A DNA stretch of 64,000 nucleotides, from the NCBI RefSeq assembly GCF_013388355.1, contig NZ_CP058246.1, positions 1,798,001 through 1,862,000 of the forward strand, written 5' to 3'. The position numbers were made by a program, and so were the translations under genes. Source of the DNA: Flavobacterium sp. LPB0248 (GTDB taxonomy: Bacteria; Bacteroidota; Bacteroidia; Flavobacteriales; Flavobacteriaceae). Below, in pieces: positions 34,462-43,389 of the stretch (positions are counted from its first letter, which is position 1; every line of letters begins with the position of its first letter). The notes below the pieces were generated by a model, which was not told the origin of the DNA, did no database searches, and worked only from the letters and a program-made list of their open reading frames with translations.

Positions 34462-35451
34462 TTAATTAATTGCAGGACAATTACAATCGTAACGTTCTTT
34501 TTTACAGAACAAGTTAATTCCCAACGTAATTTGATGATAACCGCCTGTATCAAACTTTACATCGCCTACGACTTGAGTGTAAGTATAAGCAAACATAAAG
34601 TTCTTGAAATTAACCCCAACAATAGGAGTAAAATATTGTAGTTTTTGAGAAGAAACACTAGTTCCCGATAAATAATTTGTCCCCTCAAAACCTCTTCGAT
34701 AAGACAAAGCCGCCCATAGACTTCCAAAATCCATGTTTTTATAAGCTTTCATATTCAAGTCAATTGTTTTTTCTTTTGTCTTATCAAATAACTGAAAAAG
34801 GATAGAAGGTTCCCATGTCCAATTATCATTCTTTCCAAATACGTAACCCGCACTAAATAAAAACTTTCTTAGATTGTTTTTTTCATAATCTGAATAAAGA
34901 TCTCTTCTGCTTTCTATTAAACCTTGAACAGTAGCATGAGCATAAAAATCCATGAAATTATATGAAGCTCCAACATCCATTGTAAAATAAGTATCGTTAA
35001 GTACCGAATTTGTAATCAAAGGATCAAGCGTAGGACCAAATTTAGTTTCATCCAGCTGATTTTGCATTATTCCGCCACTTATACCAAAAGACAACTGATT
35101 TAAGTCTATCTCATCTCTCGAAAACATAATATGATGTGCATAGGTTGCTTTTAAGCCTTTTTGAGAATGATATCCATTTTTATCGTTAAAAAGAATAACA
35201 CCAGCTCCCGAACGTTCGCCTATTCTTCCGTTAAAACTTAGTGTCTGCAAAGATGGTGCATCGTCTTGGCCAAACCATTGTTTTCGGGCAGTTAATCTAA
35301 TTTTGGCACAGTTTGCCGCACCAGCCATCGAGGGGTGAATAAGATAATAATTATCAGACAAATAATCTGAATAAACAGGAATTCCCTCTTGGGAATAGGA
35401 ATGAAAAGCAGTAATGAGAAAAATTAATAAAACCTTGATTTTTAATTTCAT
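34462..35451 (-). CDS. PorP/SprF family type IX secretion membrane protein
   Basis: A 329-residue outer-membrane protein of the PorP/SprF family, starting with a signal peptide (FLITAFHSYSQ) and the family N-terminus PVYSDYLSDNYYLIHPSMAGA. In gliding flavobacteria these proteins work with type IX secretion to attach specific large adhesins. SprF partners SprB; other copies serve other cargo. No adhesin gene is adjacent here, so this is an orphan copy. The C-terminus ends with a Cys-rich KKERYDCNCPAIN. Confidence 0.88.
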   Translation of the reverse strand: MKLKIKVLLIFLITAFHSYSQEGIPVYSDYLSDNYYLIHPSMAGAANCAKIRLTARKQWFGQDDAPSLQTLSFNGRIGERSGAGVILFNDKNGYHSQKGLKATYAHHIMFSRDEIDLNQLSFGISGGIMQNQLDETKFGPTLDPLITNSVLNDTYFTMDVGASYNFMDFYAHATVQGLIESRRDLYSDYEKNNLRKFLFSAGYVFGKNDNWTWEPSILFQLFDKTKEKTIDLNMKAYKNMDFGSLWAALSYRRGFEGTNYLSGTSVSSQKLQYFTPIVGVNFKNFMFAYTYTQVVGDVKFDTGGYHQITLGINLFCKKERYDCNCPAIN

Positions 35452-35570
35452 AAAGACAATATTGTTTCTATATAATTTTCACTCTTGCAATTTAACACGA
35501 TTTATTTGAAAAGAGTCTTAATTATTTTATTAAAAAATCAAATATAGCCATTAGTAGAAAATAACTTTAG

Positions 35571-35578
35571 TAAATTTG
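35571..35578 (+). promoter_or_regulatory. -7 box of the NifU-like gene
   Basis: TAAATTTG matches TAnnTTTG and lies 16 bases before the ATG at 35595, implying a very short leader. No convincing TTTG is found at the -33 position. Confidence 0.5.
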
Positions 35579-35594
35579 CGAAAAATATATTACC

Positions 35595-36494
35595 ATGACT
35601 AAAATCACTATAAAAGAAACCCAAAATCCAACTATTTTAAAGTTTGAATTTGAGGATTTCATTACTCAAAACCAGAACTTTGAGTTTAAAAATATTGACG
35701 AAGCACAAGCTTCTCCTCTAGCTCAGCAATTATTCTATTTACCGTTTGTTAAAACAGTTTATATTTCAGGAAACTTTATCGCTATCGAAAGATATAGTAT
35801 TGTAGATTGGGATGATGTAAAAGATGCTGTTGCTGAACAAATCAGTGCTTTTGTTGATAAAGGTGGCGTTATCATTAAAATTGATGAAACAAAACCAAAA
35901 AAACAGCCTATTACAGTTTACGGAGAAACAACTCCAAATCCTTCTGCATTAAAATTTGTAGTAAGCAGAATGCTTACTCGTAATGCCGTAGAATACAAAA
36001 ATATTGACCAGACAGCTTCTTCTCCATTAGCTCAGGAATTATTCAAATTCCCTTATGTGAAAGAAATTTTTATTGATGAAAATTATATTTCGGTTACAAA
36101 ATATGAGATCAATAACTGGGATGAAATTACTTTAGAATTAAGAACTTTCATTAAACAATTTATAGAAAACGGAGGAACTGTTTTAGACGAAAGTTTAATT
36201 GAAACTAAAGCCAAAACAGAAGCAACAAAAGATGAGGCTTTTGATAAACTAGATGTTACATCACAACAAATTATAAACATCTTAGAAGAATACGTAAAAC
36301 CAGCAGTAGCTGCCGATGGTGGAAACATTGCTTTTGAATCTTACAATGAAGATGATAAAACGGTAAAAGTATTATTGCAAGGTGCTTGCAGCGGTTGCCC
36401 TTCATCTACATTTACTTTAAAAAGCGGTATCGAAAATATGTTGAAAAGCATGCTAAACGATGATGCTATTAAAGTAGAAGCATCAAATGCGTAA
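35595..36494 (+). CDS. NifU family Fe-S scaffold with duplicated Nfu N-domain
   Basis: A 299-residue protein. Residues 1-95 and 110-200 are tandem copies of the Nfu N-terminal domain; note the parallel motifs QNPTILKFEFEDF / TPNPSALKFVVSR and SPLAQQLFYLPFVK / SPLAQELFKFPYVK. The C-terminal NifU domain (about 225-295) carries the cluster-binding GACSGCPSSTFTLK. NfuA-type proteins carry 4Fe-4S clusters to client enzymes in the cytoplasm. The doubled N-domain is characteristic of Bacteroidota. It is monocistronic, with a terminator at 36517-36547. Confidence 0.92.
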   Translation: MTKITIKETQNPTILKFEFEDFITQNQNFEFKNIDEAQASPLAQQLFYLPFVKTVYISGNFIAIERYSIVDWDDVKDAVAEQISAFVDKGGVIIKIDETKPKKQPITVYGETTPNPSALKFVVSRMLTRNAVEYKNIDQTASSPLAQELFKFPYVKEIFIDENYISVTKYEINNWDEITLELRTFIKQFIENGGTVLDESLIETKAKTEATKDEAFDKLDVTSQQIINILEEYVKPAVAADGGNIAFESYNEDDKTVKVLLQGACSGCPSSTFTLKSGIENMLKSMLNDDAIKVEASNA

Positions 36495-36516
36495 TTTAAT
36501 TTGACAAAATTATTAT

Positions 36517-36547
36517 ACAAAGCGTCTCATTGAGGCGCTTTTTTTTG
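36517..36547 (+). terminator. terminator of the NifU-like gene
   Basis: AAAGCGTCTCA and TGAGGCGCTTT form a stem with a GT wobble and tiny loop, followed by eight T. It lies about 25 bases past the NifU-family stop codon. Confidence 0.85.
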
Positions 36548-36576
36548 CATTTTTCAAGAACATTTTTGGGTTCCTC

Positions 36577-36987
36577 CTATTTAAAAAAGAGCGGTTCTAT
36601 ATTATCGTCATCATCTTTTATTATTAGATTAACAAAATCCACAACGTGTCTTTGATCATCAAGATAAAATGTACTGTTAGCAATTTCCTGAATATCTTTC
36701 ATTGGCAATGTCGTTACTGTCAAATTATTATTTAAGACATACTGATCCCTATAATTCTTAAATTGTATTATTTCATTTTCACCAATTGTAAGTTTTAAAT
36801 TTTTATTGTTTGACATAAAATTACCAAAAGAATCTGTATACGTTACCAATATTTCATCTCCAAACATCACAGTTCTATTAAATATAATTTTTGCTTCTGT
36901 TCGCATATTTATAACTATATAGCACTCAAATTTTCTTTCAAAAGGTAATATAATCTGAATGCCGTCTAATATTTTTTCAAAATACAT
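36577..36987 (-). CDS. unknown protein next to the type VI island
   Basis: A 136-residue protein starting MYFEKILDGIQIILPFERKF. I do not recognise a family. It has no signal peptide and no membrane segment, looks mostly beta-stranded, and ends with an acidic IIKDDDDNIEPLFFK. It lies 190 bp downstream of the second DUF2931 gene, on the same strand as the VgrG-effector-immunity run. It may be an accessory part of that island, or unrelated. The AT-rich gap between them holds no gene. Confidence 0.6.
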   Translation of the reverse strand: MYFEKILDGIQIILPFERKFECYIVINMRTEAKIIFNRTVMFGDEILVTYTDSFGNFMSNNKNLKLTIGENEIIQFKNYRDQYVLNNNLTVTTLPMKDIQEIANSTFYLDDQRHVVDFVNLIIKDDDDNIEPLFFK

Positions 36988-37176
36988 AATCTTTGTTTAT
37001 TTTATTAATTATCCTTAATCGTGGCGAGTAATTTCTGCAATACTATACAAGCCTAAAAAACAAACTACATCTGATTCTTCAAATCATTACTTTTATCTAA
37101 TGTGAACAATCGCAAAAGGACCTTTTCGAATTTAATTTTTCTTTTGCGTTTTGATTATAAAACTGTCACTTAAGAA

Positions 37177-38178
37177 CTAATAAGACCCCTCATACATAAC
37201 CGATCCCTTATAAATACGAACACTGTCAACTTCTACACGTTCGTGGTTTAAAAACAATTCTAATTTTTGGTTGTCTTTACTTATTTTTACCTCAAATTCC
37301 TGCTTATCATCTTTTTTAAAATTTTTGAACTTTTCAAATATTACTTTTTCATTTAGAAAAATATTGCCTCGAAAACGTTCATCGGGACTGGTTTCCCAAT
37401 CGAGTTCTAGAATTTGTGGCAAAGCACGATTGTCATAAGTAGTGGCAGGCAGCGATGGCATAAAAATAATATCCTGTTCACCGTTGTAATTGGTAAAACA
37501 ATATTGAAACAAACGCAAAGCAGGATTTTCGTTCTCCATTTTTATCCTAAAGGTGTAGCGCTGGCGGTACATATCCCATTTTGCACAGGAAGCATTGGGT
37601 AAAAAATCTCTTTCTGCTACTTCTTTACGGTTCATAGACCAGTTTCTAAAAAGCTGTTCCTCCAGTTTCTTGTCATCTTTTATAACTTCTGCCTGATAAC
37701 GGCCAAGCTCAATCCTCATAACTCCGTACTGTTTCCATACCACTACCATGCCCTGTGGGGCAAAACCAAATATCAAACCTGAAAGTTTTTCATTAACATA
37801 ATCATTATAGCGACGGGTAGTGTCCATTGCTTTTTTCATTTCTTCTACAGGAAACTGCGCTTTTAAATGATAAAATTTATCCTCATAACCGGCATAATAA
37901 ATTACATCTGCCCCTACTGGAGTGCCATGCTGCGAAGTCCATGCTGAACTTGTAGATCCCCAGCTTCCTGATGACCCGCCAAAGGGCAGGCTGGCAGGTT
38001 CTCCCTCAAGTATAAGGATATCTCCCCTTACAAATTCTACTCGATAGATATTTTCATTATCTTTATGTTTTTGCCTAGGCTGGCAGGTGTAACTTTGCCA
38101 TTCGTATCTATTTCTCATTTGACAGCTAACGTTTAGTGTAATGATTAAAAAAATCAAAACCTTGTTTAATTTATCCAT
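37177..38178 (-). CDS. DUF2931 lipoprotein (probable type VI immunity, copy 2)
   Basis: A 333-residue lipoprotein (signal LIFLIITLNVSC, lipid Cys at 20) of the DUF2931 family. Its sequence differs from the neighbour at 38218 at only about 16 positions, so the two are recent duplicates. DUF2931 genes are often found directly after type VI phospholipase effectors, where a periplasm-facing lipoprotein would protect the producer from its own enzyme. That role is inferred here from position. Differences cluster at residues about 70-82 (GSWGSTSSAW versus GRWGESGKSW) and 105-115. Confidence 0.82.
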   Translation of the reverse strand: MDKLNKVLIFLIITLNVSCQMRNRYEWQSYTCQPRQKHKDNENIYRVEFVRGDILILEGEPASLPFGGSSGSWGSTSSAWTSQHGTPVGADVIYYAGYEDKFYHLKAQFPVEEMKKAMDTTRRYNDYVNEKLSGLIFGFAPQGMVVVWKQYGVMRIELGRYQAEVIKDDKKLEEQLFRNWSMNRKEVAERDFLPNASCAKWDMYRQRYTFRIKMENENPALRLFQYCFTNYNGEQDIIFMPSLPATTYDNRALPQILELDWETSPDERFRGNIFLNEKVIFEKFKNFKKDDKQEFEVKISKDNQKLELFLNHERVEVDSVRIYKGSVMYEGSY

Positions 38179-38217
38179 TTTGTATTTATTTTGTACGCTT
38201 TAATAAGAAACTAAAAA

Positions 38218-39219
38218 CTAGTATGAACCTTCATACATAACCGATCCCTTATAAATACGAACACTGTCAACTTCTACACGTTCGTGGTTTAAAAACAATT
38301 CTAACTTTTGATTATCCTTGCTTATTTTTACCTCAAATTCCTGCTTATCCTCTGTTTTAAAATTTTTGAACTTTTCAAATATTACTTTTTCATTCAAAAA
38401 AATATTGCCTCTAAAACGTTCATCGGGACTGGTTTCCCAATCGAGTTCTAGAATTTGTGGCAAAGCTCGATTATCATAACTGGTTACAGGCAGTGGAGGC
38501 ATAAAAATGATGTCCTTTTCTCCATTATAGTTGGTAAAGCAATACCTAAACAAACGCAAAGCTGGATTTTCGTTCTCCATTTTTATCCTAAAGGTGTAGC
38601 GCTGGCGGTACATATCCCATTTTGCACAAGAAGCATTGGGCAAAAAATCTCTTTCTGCTACTTCTTTACGGTTCATAGACCAGTTTCTAAAAAGCTGTTC
38701 TTCCAGCTTCTTGTCATCTTTTATAACTTCTGCCTGATAACGGCCAAGCTCAATCCTCATAACTCCGTACTGTTTCCATACCACTACCATGCCCTGTGGG
38801 GCAAAACCAAATATTAAACCTGAAAGTTTTTCGTTAACATAATCATTATAGCGACGGGTAGTGTCCATTGCTATTTTCATTTCTTCTACAGGGAATTCCG
38901 TTTTTAAATGATAGAATTTATCCTCATAACCGGCATAATAAATAACATCAGCTCCTACAGGCGTACCATGCTGCGAAGTCCAGCTTTTTCCAGACTCTCC
39001 CCAGCGTCCTGAAGATCCGCCAAAGGGCAGGCTGGCAGGTTCTCCCTCAAGTATAAGGATATCTCCCCTTACAAATTCTACTCGATAGATATTTTCATTA
39101 TCTTTATGTTTTTGCCTAGGCTGGCAGGTGTAACTTTGCCATTCGTATCTATTTCTCATTTGACAGCTAACGTTTAATGTAATGATTAAAAAAATCAAAA
39201 CCTTGTTTAGTTTATCCAT
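38218..39219 (-). CDS. DUF2931 lipoprotein (probable type VI immunity, copy 1)
   Basis: A 333-residue DUF2931 lipoprotein, about 95% identical to the next gene over its whole length, with much of the DNA also identical. Its start overlaps the end of the effector gene by eight bases (39212-39219), the tight coupling typical of effector and immunity genes. Lipidation at Cys20 places it in the periplasm or on the outer membrane. This copy is the more likely direct partner of the Tle1-like effector. Confidence 0.83.
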   Translation of the reverse strand: MDKLNKVLIFLIITLNVSCQMRNRYEWQSYTCQPRQKHKDNENIYRVEFVRGDILILEGEPASLPFGGSSGRWGESGKSWTSQHGTPVGADVIYYAGYEDKFYHLKTEFPVEEMKIAMDTTRRYNDYVNEKLSGLIFGFAPQGMVVVWKQYGVMRIELGRYQAEVIKDDKKLEEQLFRNWSMNRKEVAERDFLPNASCAKWDMYRQRYTFRIKMENENPALRLFRYCFTNYNGEKDIIFMPPLPVTSYDNRALPQILELDWETSPDERFRGNIFLNEKVIFEKFKNFKTEDKQEFEVKISKDNQKLELFLNHERVEVDSVRIYKGSVMYEGSY

Positions 39220-40846
39220 TTTGTATTTGTCTTTTGCGTTTTTCTAGTAGCAGAACATCATCAAATCTTGGCCCAAGTCCAAATTCATCTGCCTTTACAG
39301 ACCAGTGTAGGTATCTGTTGCGTAATTTTTTTAAATCATCAGGTTTTATATAATCGAGATAACTTATTTGTTCAGATTCTTTTAAATATTGGGCTGCTGG
39401 TTTCTGTTCTCTAATGGCTTCATTTCTGTGTGTCATAACAGCCGCGCTATAGCTCGTTATCTGTTCAAATACCTTTGCAATAAATGGATCTGAAATATTG
39501 GTTTTTTGCTTTTCAATTGTTTCATCATAAATGACTCCAAACTGTTTCTGTTTCGAAACCATAACCATTTTGTTCAGTGCTACTTTATCATAGGTGTTTT
39601 CTAAAACACGAGTCCCTACTAAATAGGCTTTCCCTTTATCATAATCATATTCCATCTTAAGCTGATCATCATCATACCAGCCTTCGGAAATTACTATTTT
39701 CTTAAAGGCATCACATTTTGGTGTACTGGGAGTAAACTTAAAACTCTTATCGCGGGTTCCTAAAAAGAAGCTTTCTTTAAATATAACCGAACGCTCTTTG
39801 TCGCCATGTCTGTAAGAACCTCCAATATCTGAGTGTACTCCGGGCAGCATTAATTCCAATCCTCTGTGACCGCAACTGCAAATATTAGTCAAATCGAAAT
39901 TCTCTCTGTATTCATCGGCTGAAGAAAGCTGTAAAACCATTCTGGCTTTTTTTACCGCATCTAGTCCTAAATCTCTAACATCGTTATTATGATTAAAACC
40001 ATGAGACGAAACAGTGTCATACAAGCCTACAAAATTGAAAAAGACTTCTTTTACCTCAAATACTCCATTATTAACCAAACATCTGCCAAAATAGCCATAT
40101 TTAATTTCAAAACTTTCAGGATAAGCAGGTTTGGTCTTGTCTTCATTCTTCGGATATTTTTGCTGCTTCATATCTCCGGGGAACCAGAAATAACCATCGG
40201 GAGAAACTTTTACAGAATAAGGAGAACTGTCAGTAACACTTAAAAAATGTCTTGCTGTTGCTGCCCCTCGACTAAAGCCAAAAACATTGATCGTAAGCTT
40301 GTCAATAGGTTTTCCGTCAGCCGCATATTTTATTTCTATAGCTCCCAACTCACAACCTCATTTTACCTTGTCTTTGATCCCTGTATGCCAAAAAATTCCC
40401 GTCTGCGCAAGCCCTTTTGGCAGCTTATCATCTGATTTTAAATCGGTAGTACCAACTCCTTCAACATAAACTGATTTTTGTGTAGTTTCTTGTGTTGAGA
40501 TTGCATCGTAACCTCTTGCAACGTTAGTGTAATCGTTCTCGTAACTATCATCCTTTTTATTCGAATTTTCCTGATAGGCAGTCATGTTTTTTTCTCTGGC
40601 TTCGGTATTGTTTCTGTTGTTTGCTGTACCGTCAAAAAAAATATTTAGTGTCAGTTCAAGACTATTACTCTTCTTGTCTTCAGGATGCGAAGGCTCATAA
40701 TCATTATAAAAAACACCCTCTTGCTCGCCTAGCCAATTATTATGTTTAGCAGCAACAAGATCTACATTACCATTTGTGGCATGTATATCTATTTTTCCTG
40801 TGGCGGTCTTTTTGAGTGTACCACCTATTATTCTGGTAATGCTCAT
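39212..40846 (-). pseudogene. Tle1-like DUF2235 phospholipase effector, interrupted by in-frame TGA
   Basis: The reading frame is one gene of 545 codons broken only by a TGA at 40360-40358. The upstream part (40846-40358, 162 residues) carries the family start LNIFFDGTANNRNN. After the stop, translation continues in the same frame with GCELGAIEIKY and then the serine-nucleophile motif NVFGFSRGAATARHF. The stop probably replaces a TGG tryptophan. DUF2235 proteins include type VI Tle1 phospholipases that attack rival membranes. It starts two bases after vgrG and ends over the first immunity gene. It is probably inactive as it stands, unless the TGA is a sequencing error or is read through. Confidence 0.85.
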
Positions 40847-40848
40847 AA

Positions 40849-42657
40849 TTAAAAATTTCTGGATGATTCGCCACTATTACTGCTAACATTTTTTGAACCT
40901 CTTAAACTAATGCTATCTTCTGTACTATTTATAAAGACTTCTTGAGCCATTTCTTTTATATCTTTGCTTTCTGTTTCTTTATTTCCTTTTATCAATTCGA
41001 ACATATTGCTTGTAACTTTCAATATAAAATTAATTCCAATAGTAAGGTATTTCGAACCAGTAATAGTCTCGGTGCAATCTCCGCCAACGGTATTTGTTTT
41101 GTTAAAACCAACATTGGTTGTCATATTTTGGCCAGCATTTATATTAATGTCTTCTCCTGCATTTAGTGTTAGATTTTTAGGAGCATCACAAGTGATACTT
41201 CCGTTTCCATCCATAAAATATTTGTTACCGCTTGGATCTTCAATTAAAACACTTCCTTCTGCATCATTCATAATGATTTTTATTCCAGATCGTGTGTGTA
41301 TAGCTTTAATGTCATTTTTTGGTGTGTTGTAACCCGAAGATTCGTTTCCGTTATAATGCGCACCTATTACATAAGGATTTTGTGCATTTCCTCCTTCAAA
41401 ACCAACCAGCACTTCTTCTCCAATTTCAGGGATAAAATAAAATCCTTTTCCGGCTCCTGTATGCGGTTGAATCATTCTAATCCACTGGCTTTTTGTGCTT
41501 CCTGACGCCCAAAAAAATTCAACTCTAACGCGTCCTAAACCTTCAGGATCGTTGTTGTCTTTTATTTTCGCAGGCTGTGTTTCAGCTTTCGCAAAAACTT
41601 TAGTATCTGTATAATGAGGTGCTCCAACATCGACAGGAATTGCTTTGAACTCGCAAGCATAATTGCCATGCACCTCTGAACGATGTATGGCTTCTATACA
41701 AACCAGATCGTGTTCTGTGGTTTGGTCTATAATAGTAAAAGTCTGTCCTAACCCTAAAGGGAAATAAGAAATTCCGCTATAATACACGCTGTTTGCATCA
41801 CTTCCCGCTGTCTGTAATATAACCATTTCCTGTATTTCTTCTCTACTCTGTGCGTTGTTAGTATAAGCTCCAACACTTAATTCGCCTAGTGTTACAGTAC
41901 CCTGATTGAATCCTACAATCGAAGCAAAACCATCTTTACTGCCTGTGGCTGTTCTTCCAGATGAATTTCGAATGCCTACTGCATTATTATAATCATAGCC
42001 TGCCAGCGAAATAGCATGAGCAGTCATATTTACCTGTATCTTAAATTTATGCATAGAAGCTCCGTTGATCAGTTTAATTTTTGAGCTTTTAAGCTGTCCG
42101 AACTGCATGCGCATTCCATCAAAATAGAACCATTGCCCGTATCGCGTTGCCAGTCTTTTAAGAAATTCAAAATTGGTCTCATTGTACTGCGCCATATAAT
42201 TGAATTCTTTCAGATAAGTAGATCTGACAGCATCTCTCTGATAAAACTCTGTAGGTCCTTCTGAGAGTAGGCATAGAACAATATCATCCATACCTCTCTC
42301 AAGAAAAGTTCTGGATTTTGGCAGATCATCTATTACTTTGCTGTGACTGATTCCGCTAATATGCAGACCAGCGGCACTGCCGTGTCTATCTACGGAGGAT
42401 ACTTCAGTAATAATACCTTTACTCATAAGTCTGATTCCAGTCAGACTTTTGAATGTAAAAATAACTTCATCGCCAATGTATTTTCGCACTGCCTTTGCCT
42501 CTTCAACAGAGTTTATTACAGCTTTGGCAGTGTATTGCCATACAAACGAAAAATGGTGATGGTCTGCCATTTTTTGTGACAGCTTTAAATCGTAATAAAT
42601 AATGTTTTGTGTAAAACTGCCAATAGTAACATGTACCTGATCTGCGAAATGTCCCAT
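40849..42657 (-). CDS. vgrG: type VI secretion VgrG spike protein
   Basis: A 602-residue VgrG of the Bacteroidota (T6SSiii) kind. The N-terminal gp27-like part runs to about residue 350. The gp5-like OB fold contains DNNDPEGLGRVRVEFFW and GFYFIPEIGEEVLVGFEGGN. The C-terminal part is a beta-helix spike with repeated NITVNAG-like strands (LTLNAGEDININAGQNM). It would carry the adjacent effector on its tip. No other structural type VI gene is present in the window, so this is an auxiliary vgrG island depending on a main cluster elsewhere. Confidence 0.92.
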   Translation of the reverse strand: MGHFADQVHVTIGSFTQNIIYYDLKLSQKMADHHHFSFVWQYTAKAVINSVEEAKAVRKYIGDEVIFTFKSLTGIRLMSKGIITEVSSVDRHGSAAGLHISGISHSKVIDDLPKSRTFLERGMDDIVLCLLSEGPTEFYQRDAVRSTYLKEFNYMAQYNETNFEFLKRLATRYGQWFYFDGMRMQFGQLKSSKIKLINGASMHKFKIQVNMTAHAISLAGYDYNNAVGIRNSSGRTATGSKDGFASIVGFNQGTVTLGELSVGAYTNNAQSREEIQEMVILQTAGSDANSVYYSGISYFPLGLGQTFTIIDQTTEHDLVCIEAIHRSEVHGNYACEFKAIPVDVGAPHYTDTKVFAKAETQPAKIKDNNDPEGLGRVRVEFFWASGSTKSQWIRMIQPHTGAGKGFYFIPEIGEEVLVGFEGGNAQNPYVIGAHYNGNESSGYNTPKNDIKAIHTRSGIKIIMNDAEGSVLIEDPSGNKYFMDGNGSITCDAPKNLTLNAGEDININAGQNMTTNVGFNKTNTVGGDCTETITGSKYLTIGINFILKVTSNMFELIKGNKETESKDIKEMAQEVFINSTEDSISLRGSKNVSSNSGESSRNF

Positions 42658-42892
42658 AAAAATATTTTTTAAATATTATTTTTATACTAAAGTAAATTCT
42701 CACAATTTAGACTGTTTTACTAACTGACGCAATACCTAGATTTAGGGATTTTTCTAAAAAAACATCAAAAAATCTTAAAAAACATCTTACATAATTTATA
42801 TCTTTTTAACAATCAGTATTTTACATCAAGTTTTTTATTAAAATCATTTAAAAAGGCTTAATATTGTATCCTTAACCAATTAATTAAAAACC

Positions 42893-43303
42893 ATGGGATT
42901 ATCTTCATTTTTTAAAAATTTGTTTGGCTCAACCAAAGAGTCTGTAACTGAATTGGCAAATAATGCCGAAGAGACTTTTGAACAAGCAAAGGAAGCCGCA
43001 GCACCTTACATCGAGAAAGCAGAAGCTTTTGCAGAAGAAACAATTGAAAAAGTAAAAGAAGTTTCGGAACCAATTATTGACAATGCATCAGATTATGCTG
43101 AAAAAGCAAAAGACACCGTAAGCGAATATGCTGATAAAGCAGCTAAAGTCGTAAATGATGTAGTTGATTCTGTTAAAGAAAAAACAGCTTCTTTAGCAAC
43201 TAGCGATACCCCAGAAACTATTTCTGAAACTGTGGTTGACGAAAGCGAGAAAACTGTAGCGGAAGTAGAAGAAATAGCTGATGACGCTGCTGAGAAAGCA
43301 TAA
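42893..43303 (+). CDS. charged helical repeat protein, YtxH/LEA-like
   Basis: A 136-residue acidic, Ala/Glu/Lys/Val-rich protein without membrane segments, starting MGLSSFFKNLFGSTKE. It has repeated degenerate 11-residue-like helices (for example AEETFEQAKEAAAP, AEETIEKVKEVSEP, AEKAKDTVSEYADK). This composition resembles late-embryogenesis-abundant or apolipoprotein-like amphipathic helices and suggests a membrane-surface or stress role, but no family is assigned with certainty. The ATG is at 42893. It ends just before the mscS promoter. Confidence 0.7.
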   Translation: MGLSSFFKNLFGSTKESVTELANNAEETFEQAKEAAAPYIEKAEAFAEETIEKVKEVSEPIIDNASDYAEKAKDTVSEYADKAAKVVNDVVDSVKEKTASLATSDTPETISETVVDESEKTVAEVEEIADDAAEKA

Positions 43304-43332
43304 ACACACTTTTCGAATAATGTAAATATTCT

Positions 43333-43340
43333 TATATTTG
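43333..43340 (+). promoter_or_regulatory. -7 box upstream of the MscS gene
   Basis: TATATTTG fits TAnnTTTG and lies 49 bases before the ATG at 43390. TTTTC at about 43310 is near the right place for a weak -33 element. The start point would fall directly in front of the hairpin at 43352-43378. Confidence 0.5.
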
Positions 43341-43351
43341 CACCACTAATA

Positions 43352-43378
43352 TACCTTCTCTTATGAGAAGGTTTTTTT
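43352..43378 (+). terminator. terminator hairpin before mscS
   Basis: ACCTTCTC and GAGAAGGT pair around a TTAT loop and are followed by seven T, an intrinsic terminator. It lies 50 bases past the helical-protein gene but downstream of the apparent mscS promoter, so it may also attenuate mscS transcription. Confidence 0.8.
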
Positions 43379-43389
43379 ATTTTAAAATC

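Noticed and set aside
40358..40360. TGA inside the DUF2235 gene as a selenocysteine codon or genetic-code change
   Set aside because: No selenocysteine insertion structure or selenoprotein homologue at this position is apparent, and other genes here use TGA as a normal stop (for example 9504-9506). A nonsense change from TGG is simpler.
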